A DNA stretch of 64,000 bases from Streptomyces cyaneus. GTDB taxonomy: Bacteria > Actinomycetota > Actinomycetes > Streptomycetales > Streptomycetaceae. The stretch spans positions 434,001 through 498,000 of the forward strand of contig NZ_RQJW01000006.1 in NCBI RefSeq assembly GCF_004028635.1. The letters run 5' to 3'. The notes under the pieces are model-generated. The model was not told where the DNA came from. It worked only from the letters and a program-made list of their open reading frames with translations, and searched no databases. The position numbers and the translations under genes were made by a program. Positions 52,444-61,698 of the stretch are shown here, one piece after another. Each line of letters opens with the position of its first letter. Position 1 is the stretch's first letter.

Positions 52444-53901
52444 TCAATGTGACGGCAGCGTCACCGTCACCGCCAGCCCCTCACCCGGCGCCGTCCGCAC
52501 CGCCACCTCCCCGCCGTGTGCCTCCACCACCCCCTGCACGATCGCCATCCCCAGCCCGCTGCCCGCACCCCCGCCGGCCCGGAAGAACCGGTCGAAGACA
52601 CGTGCCGCGTCCTCCTCGCACAGCCCCGGCCCCTTGTCCTCGACACGCAGCCGTACGACCCCGTCCGCCCGCTCCACCCCCAGATGCACCGGCACATCGG
52701 CCGGCGTGTGCGTGCGTACGTTGCTCAGCAGGTTGCCCAGCACTTGCCGCAGCCCCGACTCGTCGGCGTGCACGAGCAAGGTGCCCTCGGCGCCGACCGT
52801 GATGGGCCGCTCGGGCTGCTGCACCCGCAGATCCTCGGCGGCGTCGCGCACCAGGCGGCTCAAGTCGACGTTGCGGAAACGCAGTTCGGGGCGCTGGTCG
52901 AGACGGGCGAGGGTGAGCAACTCGTCGACGAGGTGCCCCATGCGGTCGACCTCGCCGTTCATCCGGTCCCAGACACGTCTGCGCTCGGCCGGTTCCGGCA
53001 GCATCCCCTTGTCGTACAGCTGGAGGTAGCCGCGTATCGCGGACAACGGAGTGCGCAGCTCGTGCGAGGCGTCGCCGACGAAGCGGCGCAGCTGGGCCGC
53101 GCTGCGCTCGCGCGTGCGGTACGCCGACTCCACCTGGTGGAGCATGGAGTTGAGGGCGACCCGCAGCTGTTCGACCTCCAGGGTCGGGTCGCGGCTGGAG
53201 GGGACGCGCCGGGTCAGATCGCCCTCGGCGATCGCCGACGAGGTCTCGACCATGTCCTCCAGCGGCCGCATCCGGCGGCGCACGCTGAACATCGTCAGAC
53301 AGCCGAGCAGGGCCAGCAGCAGGGTGCCGACGGCGAGGTCCATCCTCAGTGCCTTGCCCATGCCCTCGTGCAGGCCCTCGGTCGGGACGGCGATCAGCAC
53401 GACCGTCCCGTCCGACAACCGCGCGCCGACCATCCGGTGGCGGGCACCCTCGACCCGCACGTCCCGCGGCTCCTCGCCGGCGGCGAGGGCGACCGGGTCC
53501 TTCGCGGCGGCCGCGAGGGCACGCTGGCGCGGTGTCGGCTTCAACGGCCCCAGGGCCACCGGCTGCCCTGCGGAGTCGACCGCGACGTACACCATGGTCG
53601 GGCTCGGCAGCGGATCCGTGTCCGTCGACCCGCCGTCGGTGAATCTGTCCAGTGCGATGCCGAGTTCGCTCAGTGACTCGATCTGCCGCAGGGTGAACCC
53701 GGCGTTCGCCAGCGTGGTGCGCGCACTCTTCAGTTCGGTGTCGACCTTGTCGAGCAGATAGAACCGCGCGGTCATCAGGCTGACCGCGGTCGCCACGACG
53801 ATGCCGACGGCCAGCAGCGCCACATTCGCCAGCGTCAGCTTGCCGCGCAGCGAGTGGACGCCGCGCCGACGGCAGACGTCGAGGATCCCGGGAGCCCTCA
53901 T
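52444..53901 (-). CDS. Two-component sensor histidine kinase
   Basis: 485 residues. Two transmembrane helices (about 24-46 and 190-208) enclose an extracellular sensor region; then HAMP, HisKA with phospho-acceptor His280 in DASHELRTPLSAIRGY, and HATPase_c with NLLSNVRTHTP (N box), DKGPGLCEED and GSGLGMAIVQGVVEAHGG. Its ATG overlaps the regulator stop (ATGA), so the pair is co-translated. Confidence 0.94.
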   Translation of the reverse strand: MRAPGILDVCRRRGVHSLRGKLTLANVALLAVGIVVATAVSLMTARFYLLDKVDTELKSARTTLANAGFTLRQIESLSELGIALDRFTDGGSTDTDPLPSPTMVYVAVDSAGQPVALGPLKPTPRQRALAAAAKDPVALAAGEEPRDVRVEGARHRMVGARLSDGTVVLIAVPTEGLHEGMGKALRMDLAVGTLLLALLGCLTMFSVRRRMRPLEDMVETSSAIAEGDLTRRVPSSRDPTLEVEQLRVALNSMLHQVESAYRTRERSAAQLRRFVGDASHELRTPLSAIRGYLQLYDKGMLPEPAERRRVWDRMNGEVDRMGHLVDELLTLARLDQRPELRFRNVDLSRLVRDAAEDLRVQQPERPITVGAEGTLLVHADESGLRQVLGNLLSNVRTHTPADVPVHLGVERADGVVRLRVEDKGPGLCEEDAARVFDRFFRAGGGAGSGLGMAIVQGVVEAHGGEVAVRTAPGEGLAVTVTLPSH

Positions 53902-54587
53902 GCCAGCCCGTATCCGACGCCCCGCCGCGTGGTGATCACCGGCGGTCCCAAGGCGTCCAGCTTGCGGCGCAGATAGCTGATGTAGGTCTCCACGACGGTC
54001 GACTCGGGCGGTGTGTGCTCGTACTGCCAGACATGGCGCAGGAGTTGCTCCTTGGGCACGATCCGGCCGCCGTTGCGCACCAGGAAGCGCAGCAACGCGT
54101 ACTCGGTGGGGGTGAGTTCGACGGTGCGGCCCGCGCGGCGCACCGAGTACGTCGTCTCGTCCAGCTCCAGGTCGCCGTAGCGCAGCGGCGGCCGCTGCGG
54201 GAGGACGTCGGCCGGTCGGGTGCGGCGCAGTACCGCCGTGATGCGGGCGACGACCTCGTCGATGTTGAACGGCTTGGTGATGTAGTCGTCGCCGAAGCCG
54301 AGGGCGCCGACGATCTCGGCGGGCGAGTCGCGCGCGGTGAGGAAGACGAGCGCCAGGTCCGGGCGGCGCTCGCGCAGTTCACGCCCGAGGGCGCGGCCGT
54401 CCCCGTCCGGGAGCATGACGTCGAGCAGCGCCACGTCGGGCCGGGTGTGCTCGGCGAGGGCGAGCGCCTCGCGGACCGTGCCCGCGATCATGACCTCGAA
54501 CCGGTGGTAGCGCAGGGCGATGGCGAGGACGTCAGCGATGCTCTCCTCGTCCTCCACGACCAGCACGGTGCCAGAACCCGTCGTCAT
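53898..54587 (-). CDS. OmpR/PhoB-family response regulator
   Basis: 229 residues. Receiver domain with acidic pair in VEDEES, phospho-acceptor Asp56 (ALLDVMLPDGDG), Thr and Lys in FLTARDS and ITKPFN. The C-terminal winged helix contains LTPTEYALLRFLVRNGGRIVPKEQLLRHVW and VETYISYLRRKLD. Upstream of the kinase gene and divergent from the MMPL exporter, which it may control. Confidence 0.95.
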   Translation of the reverse strand: MTTGSGTVLVVEDEESIADVLAIALRYHRFEVMIAGTVREALALAEHTRPDVALLDVMLPDGDGRALGRELRERRPDLALVFLTARDSPAEIVGALGFGDDYITKPFNIDEVVARITAVLRRTRPADVLPQRPPLRYGDLELDETTYSVRRAGRTVELTPTEYALLRFLVRNGGRIVPKEQLLRHVWQYEHTPPESTVVETYISYLRRKLDALGPPVITTRRGVGYGLA

Positions 54588-54742
54588 GCCCCCAGTATCG
54601 GCGGGGCCACTGACAGTCGGGCTCCTTCGCCCTTTGGAGTTCCTTGAGAGTCATGGCCGTCGCCTGCCACGCGCGCGCGGCGCCACCAATCCTGTTGCCC
54701 AGGACCTGGGGGACCGACCGAACCGAATAAGGAGCGTTGAGC

Positions 54743-57190
54743 GTGGCGACTTTGGCACGGTGGTGCTATCGGCACCGGCTGGTGGTCCTGGTGCTGTGGT
54801 TGGGGGCACTGTTCGGCCTGGGCGCGGCGAGTTCGGCCGCGGGCACGAACTACGCGAACGTCTTCTCCCTCCCGGACACGGACTCCGCGACCGCGTACGA
54901 CCTGATGGAGAAGGCCTTCCCGGAGCGCGCCGGCGACACCGACACGGTGGTGTGGAAGGTGGACGGGGAAGGCGGGGCATCCGTACGGGACGAGTCCGTA
55001 CGGTCCCGGATCGAGCCCGCGCTGGAGGAGATCGGGCGCATGAAGGGGGTCGGTGAGGTCACCGACCCGTACGGGGCACAAGGGGCCGCGCAGATCAGCA
55101 AGGACGGGCGGATCGCGTACGCGCAGATCACCTTCACCGAGCAGGCGAACGCCGTCCCCAAGGAGCTGATCGAGGAAGTCGTCGACACGGCTCAGGCCGC
55201 CGAACAGGGCGGACTCCAGGTCGAGCTGGGCGGCCAGGCCATCGCCCGCACCCAGGAGCCGCCGCAGGGCACGGCGGAGGCGGTCGGCATCCTCGCGGCG
55301 GCGGTCGTGCTGTTCCTCGCCTTCGGCTCGCTCTTCGCGATGCTGCTGCCGATCATCGTGGCGATCGCGGGCGTCGGCACCGGCATGATCGCGACGATGC
55401 TGATGAGCCATGTCGCGGACGTGCCCGAAGTGGCCCCGCTGCTGGGCTCGTTGATCGGCCTCGGAGTCGGCATCGACTACGCCCTGTTCATCGTCACCCG
55501 GCACCGGCGCGGCATCCTGCGCGGCATGAAGCCGGAGGAGGCGGCCGTGACCGCGCTCAACACCTCCGGCCGCGCGGTGCTGTTCGCGGGCGGCACGGTG
55601 TGCATCGCGCTCGCCGGAATGCTGGTGATGAACATGCGGTTCCTGGACGGCGTGGTCATCGCGACCTCGCTCACGGTCGTCCTCAGCGTCCTGGCCGCGA
55701 TCACCCTGCTGCCGGCCCTCCTCGGCCTGCTCGGCATGCGGGTGCTCAGCCGCAGGCAGCGGCGCCGGCTCGTCGCGGCGGGACCGGAGCCGGCGGAGGC
55801 GAGCGGCCCTGCGGCGCGCTGGTCGTCGTACGTCCAAAGGCGTCCGCGCCCGGTCGCGGCGCTGGCCCTCGTCGTGATGGCGGTCCTCGCGATCCCCGTG
55901 CTGTCGATCCGCCTCGGCGCCACCGACCAGGGCAACCACCAGGAGTCGACCACGACCCGGCAGGCCTACGACCTGCTCGCCGAGGGCTTCGGCCCCGGCT
56001 TCAACGGCCCGCTCCAAGTGGTCGTCGAGGGCGACGCACCACAAGGCCTGGTCAACGGCATCCGGTCGGCTGAGGGCGTCGCCCAGGTGGCCGCCGTGCC
56101 GCCTGCGAACGGCGTCACGGTGATCCAGGTGGTTCCGACCACCTCCCCCCAGTCCGAGCAGACCGACCAGTTGATCGACCGCCTGCGCGACGACGTGATC
56201 CCGCGGTCCGGCGCCGAGGCCCATGTCGGCGGTGTGACGGCGGTCTTCAAGGACTTCGCCTCGGTGACCGGCGACCGCCTGCCGTACTTCGTCGCGACGA
56301 TCATCGCGCTCGGCTTCCTGCTCCTGCTGGTGGCCTTCCGCTCACTGGTGGTGCCGCTGACGGCAGCCCTCATGAACCTCATCGCGGCGGCCGCGTCCTT
56401 CGGCGTCCTGGTGGCGATCTTCCAGTGGGGCTGGGGCACCGAGCTCATCGGCGTCGGCAAGGAGGGCCCGATCACCTCGTTCCTGCCGGTCATCATGCTG
56501 TCCCTGCTGTTCGGCCTCTCCATGGACTACCAGGTGTTCCTGGTGAGCCGGATGCACGAGGAGTGGGTGCACACCAAGGACAACGCCCGCGCGGTCCGCG
56601 TCGGCCTCGCGGAGACCAGCCGGGTCATCAACTCCGCCGCCCTGATCATGATCTGTGTGTTCAGCGCGTTCGTGCTGAGCGGCGACATGGAGGGCGCGAT
56701 GGCGGGCATCGGCCTCGCGGCAGCCGTCGCCCTGGACGCCTTCATCCTGCGTACGGCGCTGGTGCCGGCCGCGATGCACATGCTCGGCAACGCGAACTGG
56801 TGGCTGCCGGACTGGCTGGAGAAGCGGCTGCCGCATCTGGCGGTCGAGCCGAAGGAAGAGATGGCGGTGGCGGCCGAGGAGGAGCCGGTCGTGGCGGGCC
56901 GGGCCTCGGTCGTCCACGGGTTCGTCCGGGGCGCCGACGGTGAGCCGGTCGACGGCGCCGCGGTGACGCTGCTGACGACGGGCGGGCGCCGGCTGGACCA
57001 GGTGACGTCCCTGGCCGACGGGTCGTACATCGTCTCGGTGCCGGCGCCGGGGACGTATCTGCTGGCGACCAGCGCGGTGTCGTACGCCTCCCGGGCGGGT
57101 CAGGTGGTCGTGGCGGACGGGCCGTTGGTGCACGACGTCGAACTGGCGGAGGGCGAGCCGGCCGAGGACGAGGTGGACGCCGTCAACTGA
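54743..57190 (+). CDS. MMPL-family RND transporter with C-terminal carboxypeptidase-regulatory-like domain
   Basis: 815 residues from GTG 54743 (GGAG 8 bases upstream). Two RND halves of about six helices each; the first-half GLGVGIDYALFIVTRHR and second-half FGLSMDYQVFLVSRMHEEW carry the proton-relay Asp-Tyr pairs of MMPL proteins. After the last helix (LGNANWWLPDWLEKRLP) an extra domain at about 723-815 reads HGFVRGADGEPVDGAAVTLL and LADGSYIVSVPAPGTYLL, a carboxypeptidase regulatory-like beta sandwich. Exports lipids or drugs by family; substrate unknown. A CCCAGG-A-CCTGGG palindrome lies upstream (54698-54710). Confidence 0.92.
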   Translation: MATLARWCYRHRLVVLVLWLGALFGLGAASSAAGTNYANVFSLPDTDSATAYDLMEKAFPERAGDTDTVVWKVDGEGGASVRDESVRSRIEPALEEIGRMKGVGEVTDPYGAQGAAQISKDGRIAYAQITFTEQANAVPKELIEEVVDTAQAAEQGGLQVELGGQAIARTQEPPQGTAEAVGILAAAVVLFLAFGSLFAMLLPIIVAIAGVGTGMIATMLMSHVADVPEVAPLLGSLIGLGVGIDYALFIVTRHRRGILRGMKPEEAAVTALNTSGRAVLFAGGTVCIALAGMLVMNMRFLDGVVIATSLTVVLSVLAAITLLPALLGLLGMRVLSRRQRRRLVAAGPEPAEASGPAARWSSYVQRRPRPVAALALVVMAVLAIPVLSIRLGATDQGNHQESTTTRQAYDLLAEGFGPGFNGPLQVVVEGDAPQGLVNGIRSAEGVAQVAAVPPANGVTVIQVVPTTSPQSEQTDQLIDRLRDDVIPRSGAEAHVGGVTAVFKDFASVTGDRLPYFVATIIALGFLLLLVAFRSLVVPLTAALMNLIAAAASFGVLVAIFQWGWGTELIGVGKEGPITSFLPVIMLSLLFGLSMDYQVFLVSRMHEEWVHTKDNARAVRVGLAETSRVINSAALIMICVFSAFVLSGDMEGAMAGIGLAAAVALDAFILRTALVPAAMHMLGNANWWLPDWLEKRLPHLAVEPKEEMAVAAEEEPVVAGRASVVHGFVRGADGEPVDGAAVTLLTTGGRRLDQVTSLADGSYIVSVPAPGTYLLATSAVSYASRAGQVVVADGPLVHDVELAEGEPAEDEVDAVN

Positions 57191-57208
57191 CGCCCACCGG
57201 ATGCGGTT

Positions 57209-57994
57209 TCAGGGGCGCTCGTCCTCGGCGGGCGCCCCCTTGCCGGTGGCATCCTTGTCCGCCTTCTTCTTCGCCGGATCCGGGATCGCGTTCGTCATCC
57301 CCGGCAGGAAGTCCGTGAACAGGTCGTGCACCTCACGCACCAACGGCCGCAGCACCCGGAACCGCGCCAGCGACACGCCCCGCGCGGTCAACCGGGCGCC
57401 CCGCTCGGCGAGCCGGTAGCTGCGCTCGCGCCCCTCGCTCCGGTCGTACACCCAGTACAGGACGATCCCCATCTGGGAGAGCCACATCATCTCGGGCAGT
57501 ACGTCCCGAAGCTCCTCGGGCACCTTGGTCTTCGTCGCGCCCGCCAGCACCTGGCGATGGATGTTGATGGCCTCCACGCGCGCGTGCTCCGACTCGGCGG
57601 AGAAGGGGCTGAGCGGGCTGGCGGGATCGGCGGCGTTCTTGAAGAACTGCACCGCGAACTCGTGATACGGCGTGGCGATGTCCAGCCACACCTTCAGCAC
57701 GCCCGCCAGCCGCGCCTCCAGGTCGGTCTCCGTGGCCAGGACGTCCCGGATCGCCGCCCTGTGCTCGGCGGCGAGCCGGTCGTAGAAGCCCTGGACCAGG
57801 TGTTCCTTGCCCTCGAAGTAGTAGTACGCGTTGCCGACGGAGACCCCGGCCTCCTGGGCGATCGCCCGCATCGTCGTCTTGTCGTAGCCGCGCTCCTGGA
57901 ACAGCCGCATGGCGGTCTCCAGGATCAGCGCGCGGGTCTGCTCGGACTTGCTGGGTGCGTCGCCCTGTTCAGGGCTGTCGTTCTTCGAGGACAC
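57209..57994 (-). CDS. TetR-family transcriptional regulator
   Basis: 261 residues. The HTH (about 20-66) reads ILETAMRLFQERGYDKTTMRAIAQEAGVSVGNAYYYFEGKE. The effector domain contains a long helical region and ends in a Lys-rich tail. Convergent with the MMPL gene, 18 bases apart at their ends. Confidence 0.93.
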   Translation of the reverse strand: MSSKNDSPEQGDAPSKSEQTRALILETAMRLFQERGYDKTTMRAIAQEAGVSVGNAYYYFEGKEHLVQGFYDRLAAEHRAAIRDVLATETDLEARLAGVLKVWLDIATPYHEFAVQFFKNAADPASPLSPFSAESEHARVEAINIHRQVLAGATKTKVPEELRDVLPEMMWLSQMGIVLYWVYDRSEGRERSYRLAERGARLTARGVSLARFRVLRPLVREVHDLFTDFLPGMTNAIPDPAKKKADKDATGKGAPAEDERP

Positions 57995-58031
57995 GGAACG
58001 AGAGCCTAACGAGTGGTGTTTCGGTCGGACG

Positions 58032-59057
58032 TCAGGAGGTCTGTGCCGTCTGGTAGAGGTTCTGGGCGTCGGCGCCGAAGTACGGGCCGTACATCCGGTT
58101 CGGCAGGAAGTTGTACTTGAAGCTGTTCACCGAGGACAGCAGGCCGGTGCCCGTGGACTCGTTGAACTGCGTGAACCAGGGGCCGCCGCTGGCGCCGCCG
58201 GTCATGTTGCAGTTCATGCCGTGGTCGTTCGACAGCAGGAAGTCGCGGTTGGTGGTGCCGCTGCAGTAGATGAACTTCTCGCCGTCGTACGGAGCGGCGG
58301 CAGGGAAGCCGAACGAGTACATGCGCAGGTTGTAGCCGGTGTTGAAGGCCAGTCCCTGCCCGCCTACGACGTCCGTGAGCAGCTTGCCGTCCAGCGGGGC
58401 GACGACGGCGGCGCCGACGTCGTAGTTAATGTCCTCGCTCGCCGTCCACTGGGGTGTGGACAGGGTCTTGGACGCGGTCCACCGGCCGTAGGGGGCCTGC
58501 CCGTCGTGGTAGCCGGGCACGAAGACCCAGTTGGTGTGCCAGGCGCCCTCCAGCTTCACGCAGTGGCCGGCCGTGATCACGGTGCTCTTGTTGGCGCTGG
58601 TGACGGCGTTGCCGGAACAGGACGCCGTACGCCCCTGGTAGCTGAAGAACACCCGCCCGGCCGTGGAGACGACCGCACCGCCGCCGCTCCATTGACCGCC
58701 GGTGTTCGGGAAGGCCAGCAGGCCGATGTCGGACACGGCCTTGCCGACCGCAGCGGCCGGGGCGCTGGGCGCGACGGTGGTCGCCGCGCCCTTGAGGGGC
58801 GCAGAGCCGCCGTCGAAGTGGCCGTTGACGCTCACCAGGTCGAGCGGGGTCGCCTCGCGCATCCGCTCCGACGTCCAGAAGTCACGGGCCTGTTGCTGCG
58901 CGCCGGCCGAGACCGCGCTGACGGTGGTCGAGGTGTCGGACCTCGGCGCGGCGCTCGCGGGGGTGGCCAGGGCGCCGGTGGTGAGCAGTGCGGTGACGCC
59001 GACCAGGGCGCCGAGGAGGGGGCGGGGTATGCGGGTGACGCCGGGTATGCCTCTCAC
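58032..59057 (-). CDS. Secreted trypsin-like serine protease
   Basis: 341 residues from GTG 59057 with AAGGAG upstream. Signal peptide (LLGALVGVTALLTTGALATPASA). The chymotrypsin-fold catalytic triad is visible: His in ITAGHC, Asp in NYDVGAAVV and Ser in MTGGASGGPW; paired Cys flank His and lie in YCSG...MNCNM. Streptomyces secretes many such peptidases; a propeptide of about 80 residues seems present. Confidence 0.9.
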   Translation of the reverse strand: MRGIPGVTRIPRPLLGALVGVTALLTTGALATPASAAPRSDTSTTVSAVSAGAQQQARDFWTSERMREATPLDLVSVNGHFDGGSAPLKGAATTVAPSAPAAAVGKAVSDIGLLAFPNTGGQWSGGGAVVSTAGRVFFSYQGRTASCSGNAVTSANKSTVITAGHCVKLEGAWHTNWVFVPGYHDGQAPYGRWTASKTLSTPQWTASEDINYDVGAAVVAPLDGKLLTDVVGGQGLAFNTGYNLRMYSFGFPAAAPYDGEKFIYCSGTTNRDFLLSNDHGMNCNMTGGASGGPWFTQFNESTGTGLLSSVNSFKYNFLPNRMYGPYFGADAQNLYQTAQTS

Positions 59058-59268
59058 GCGTACTCCTTCTGCGATGGGGGGACCGGGCGACCGGGTGGGC
59101 CGTCCGGCTGACAGACAGTCGGTGCGTGTGCGGAGTGGAGAACCGGAGGCAGCGTGCCAACCCGAGCAGCGTTTTGGAAGGGCGCATGCCAAAACCGGGT
59201 CGGAAATCGCGCAGTTCAGGGTGGTTTGGGCCCTCTCGTCGCCGGGACCTCCTTGGCCGCCTCCGGCC

Positions 59269-59868
59269 TCACCGCGTGGCGCAGCTGCCGCTGTCGCAGC
59301 CCGGCGGGTTGTACGTCCAGCCCTGACTCGGGTCGTACGACCACCCGTCCGCGCTTCGATAGCCACGCCCGCCCCGCTGCGCGCTGTCCCGCTGCGTCCC
59401 ACCCCATTGCGCCCCGCGCCACTTGGCGGCTGCGAGCACGGCCCCCTTGGCGAGCCGCGCACCCGACGGAGTGCTGAGGCGATGGGCGAGCGGCCGGTGC
59501 TCGCGCAGGGCCCACAGGGTGACGATCCAGGCGGCCTGGCCCCGGTAGACCTGCCCGGCGTCGCCGACGACGGTGATCTCTTCGAGGGTGGCGCCGTGGT
59601 CGAGGCCGGGGTAGCGCCGCCGTGCCTCGTCCGACCCGGCCGGCACCAGCTCCAGCGGCACCAACTGCGGCTGCCGTACGAGCCAGTCGCGCAGGAACGT
59701 GCACAGGGAGCACTGCGCGTCGTAGAGGACGGTCAGTCGCCGGACCGGGGCGGCGGGCCCGGGGCGCGAGGCCTGAGGCCCGCCGACCGTGCCCGGACCC
59801 GGACCCGGACCCGTGCCCGCGATCGCGTCGGCGTCGGTGTCGTCCGTCACGCCGGCCATGTCGTTCAC
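59269..59868 (-). CDS. DCC-family (DUF393) thiol-disulfide oxidoreductase-like protein
   Basis: 199 residues. A Gly/Pro-repeat N-tail leads into the DCC core VLYDAQCSLCTFLRDWLV with the CxxC-like pair, followed by PGLDHGATLEEITVV and AAWIVTLWALREHRPLAHRLS. The C terminus is long and rich in Gly, Trp and Arg. GTG start overlaps the stop of the membrane protein gene upstream. Activity not established for the family. Confidence 0.85.
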   Translation of the reverse strand: MNDMAGVTDDTDADAIAGTGPGPGPGTVGGPQASRPGPAAPVRRLTVLYDAQCSLCTFLRDWLVRQPQLVPLELVPAGSDEARRRYPGLDHGATLEEITVVGDAGQVYRGQAAWIVTLWALREHRPLAHRLSTPSGARLAKGAVLAAAKWRGAQWGGTQRDSAQRGGRGYRSADGWSYDPSQGWTYNPPGCDSGSCATR

Positions 59869-60272
59869 GCCCCGGCCGACGGAGCGACCCAGTCCTGCGG
59901 CGTGACCGGCGGCATCTGCTCCCGCTCCAGCACCCCGCGCCGCCGGATCTTGTTGAGCACGTAGACGTTGCCCAGGTGCATCACACCGAGCACCAGCAGC
60001 ACCACGCCGAGCTTGGTCGACAGGGCCTCGAAGATGCCGCGGGTGTCGAGGACGGTTCCGTCGTCGCTCAGGTACAGCGCGACGAAGCCGAGGTTGACGA
60101 GGTAGAAGCCGACCACCAGCAGGTGGTTCACGGCGTCCGCGAGCTTCTCGTTCCCGCGCAGCACGTCGGCGAGGAAGATCCGTCCGTTGCGGCTGAGAGT
60201 GCGGGCCACCCAGATGGTCAGCGCGATGCTGACGACCAGGTAGATGACGTAGGCGATGACCGTGCGGTCCAT
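59865..60272 (-). CDS. Three-helix integral membrane protein
   Basis: 135 residues, hydrophobic segments IAYVIYLVVSIALTIWVA, LLVVGFYLVNLGFVALYL and LGVVLLVLGVMHLGNVYVL. No family name is certain. First gene of a two-gene operon behind a promoter with two operator sites. The ATG follows GGGGGAGG. Confidence 0.83.
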   Translation of the reverse strand: MDRTVIAYVIYLVVSIALTIWVARTLSRNGRIFLADVLRGNEKLADAVNHLLVVGFYLVNLGFVALYLSDDGTVLDTRGIFEALSTKLGVVLLVLGVMHLGNVYVLNKIRRRGVLEREQMPPVTPQDWVAPSAGA

Positions 60273-60285
60273 TGCCTCCCCCTTC

Positions 60286-60343
60286 TGAACACGTTCAAAA
60301 TGCTGACGAGGAAGACTCTAGGCCCGTCTTTGAACATGTTCAA
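60286..60343 (-). promoter_or_regulatory. Promoter with two TTGAAC-GTTCAA operators
   Basis: On the leftward strand, -35 TTGAAC (60343-60338), a 17-base spacer and -10 TAGAGT (60320-60315) fit a vegetative promoter. A perfect 14-bp palindrome TTGAACATGTTCAA (60330-60343) covers the -35. A second copy CTGAACACGTTCAA (60285-60298, 12 of 14 matches) lies downstream of the start point, 45 bp centre to centre. This is a typical TetR-type repression layout. Confidence 0.75.
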
Positions 60344-60409
60344 CTCAGTTGGGTGAGGCCTGCGTCACGCACGATGAGAGCCTCCGTCACGCCTCTGACG
60401 GGAGCCCTG

Positions 60410-60820
60410 TCACGGCCTGCGCCCGAGCTCCGGCCGCTTGGAGTAGTCCGTGAACCCGATGACATTCCCCCAGGGATCGGCCATCTCGACGGTCCAGCCG
60501 GTGGCCACCGAGAACGGCTCGTCGAGCGGCGCGACGCCCGCGTCGGTCAACGCCCGCGCCGCCGCCCGCGCGTCCGGCACCTCCAGCCACACGCGCGGGG
60601 AGGGCCACGGGGGCGTCCGGTGCCTCAACTCCTCCTCCTGCCGCAGCAGGATGCCCGGCGTCTCGCCCCCGACCTTCAGCAGCGCGATCCCGGCCTCGTC
60701 GAGCCGGAACCCGACCGCGAACCCGGCCCGCTCGTAGAACCGGACGGCCTCGTCGAGGTCGCCGACCGGCAGCAGCACGTTGTCGAACCCGAGCAGTTCG
60801 TACGACTCGTCATCTGACAT
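60410..60820 (-). CDS. VOC/glyoxalase-superfamily protein
   Basis: 136 residues. VOC fold: FDNVLLPVGDLDEAVRFYERAGFAV at the start and WTVEMADPWGNVIGFTDYS at the end. Substrate unknown. The ATG at 60820 is chosen because a TATTCT box (60832-60827) lies 6 bases upstream, the pattern of a leaderless transcript; a GTG at 60865 would be the alternative. Confidence 0.87.
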   Translation of the reverse strand: MSDDESYELLGFDNVLLPVGDLDEAVRFYERAGFAVGFRLDEAGIALLKVGGETPGILLRQEEELRHRTPPWPSPRVWLEVPDARAAARALTDAGVAPLDEPFSVATGWTVEMADPWGNVIGFTDYSKRPELGRRP

Positions 60821-60914
60821 GCCGTCAGAATAAGGGGATGATCCGCCGGAGCCGGTGATTGTCACCCTGAGCCAGGCCCGCCAGTCGGCCCCGGCGCCGG
60901 CCCCGGCGTCGGCC

Positions 60915-61688
60915 TCAGCAGCCGGCCACCCGTCGCGTGCTCACCGCGATGTCGTCCATTCGGATGTCGTACGACGACGGCGTCGGGTCGGCCTGGTAGA
61001 GCTGCCAGCCCAGCTTCAGCTTGTCGAAGGTCGGGAAGGTGAAGGGATCCGAGGTGCCACCGTGGTGGTCGGTGGAGACCGTGAGGTCGGGCTGCTCGAC
61101 GCCGTCGAAGTAGACGGTGACGCGGTTGTCGGCGGCGTCCAGGTGGAATTCGACGCACTGCCACTTGCCGGCCGTGGCAGGCGCCGATGTCTTCCACGAC
61201 GTCCAGTCGCCCGTGGGACCGAGGTCCGAGCCGACGCCCCAGAAGTTGCCCTTGTCGGTTGGGGCGTACTGGCCGCCCAGGGGCCGGACCAGTGTGGGGG
61301 AGTCCGGGCCGGACGCCTCGGCGATGGTCCAGTGGGCCCAGTCGGGGGCCGTGGGGAAGGCGTCGACGCGGAGGCGGAGGCGGGCCCAGTAGCTGTTGCC
61401 GGGGGCGGTCAGGTCGGGGAAGGCGAGGAAGGCCCGGCCGTTGCCCTCGGTGTGGACGCGGAGTTCGCGGCCGTGGCCGGTGCTGCTGGGGGCGACGGTC
61501 AGGGTGCCGTTGGAGGTGTCGGCGCTCCATCCGCTGCCGGCCGTCACCGGGCCCAGGGGGAGACGGTCGAAGTTCTCCCGGGCCAGGGTTCCGTAGGACG
61601 TGGGGGTCGCCGATGATGTGGCGGGTATTGCGAGCAGTACGGTCGCTGCGGTGCAGATTGCGGCGGCTGCTTTCCTCAGAAATGCCAT
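60915..61688 (-). CDS. Secreted ConA-like/polysaccharide-lyase-type protein
   Basis: 257 residues. Signal peptide LRKAAAAICTAATVLLAIPATSSA. The mature part (FDRLPLGPVTAGSGWSADT, LRVHTEGNGRAFLAF, YWARLRLRVDAFPTAPDWAHW, GKWQCVEFHLDAADNRVTVYFDGVE) has the beta-jelly-roll pattern of LamG/heparin-lyase-like proteins. Start ATG 61688; GTG 61703 is possible. A LacI-type operator overlaps its upstream region. Confidence 0.82.
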   Translation of the reverse strand: MAFLRKAAAAICTAATVLLAIPATSSATPTSYGTLARENFDRLPLGPVTAGSGWSADTSNGTLTVAPSSTGHGRELRVHTEGNGRAFLAFPDLTAPGNSYWARLRLRVDAFPTAPDWAHWTIAEASGPDSPTLVRPLGGQYAPTDKGNFWGVGSDLGPTGDWTSWKTSAPATAGKWQCVEFHLDAADNRVTVYFDGVEQPDLTVSTDHHGGTSDPFTFPTFDKLKLGWQLYQADPTPSSYDIRMDDIAVSTRRVAGC

Positions 61689-61698
61689 GCGGAAAGTG

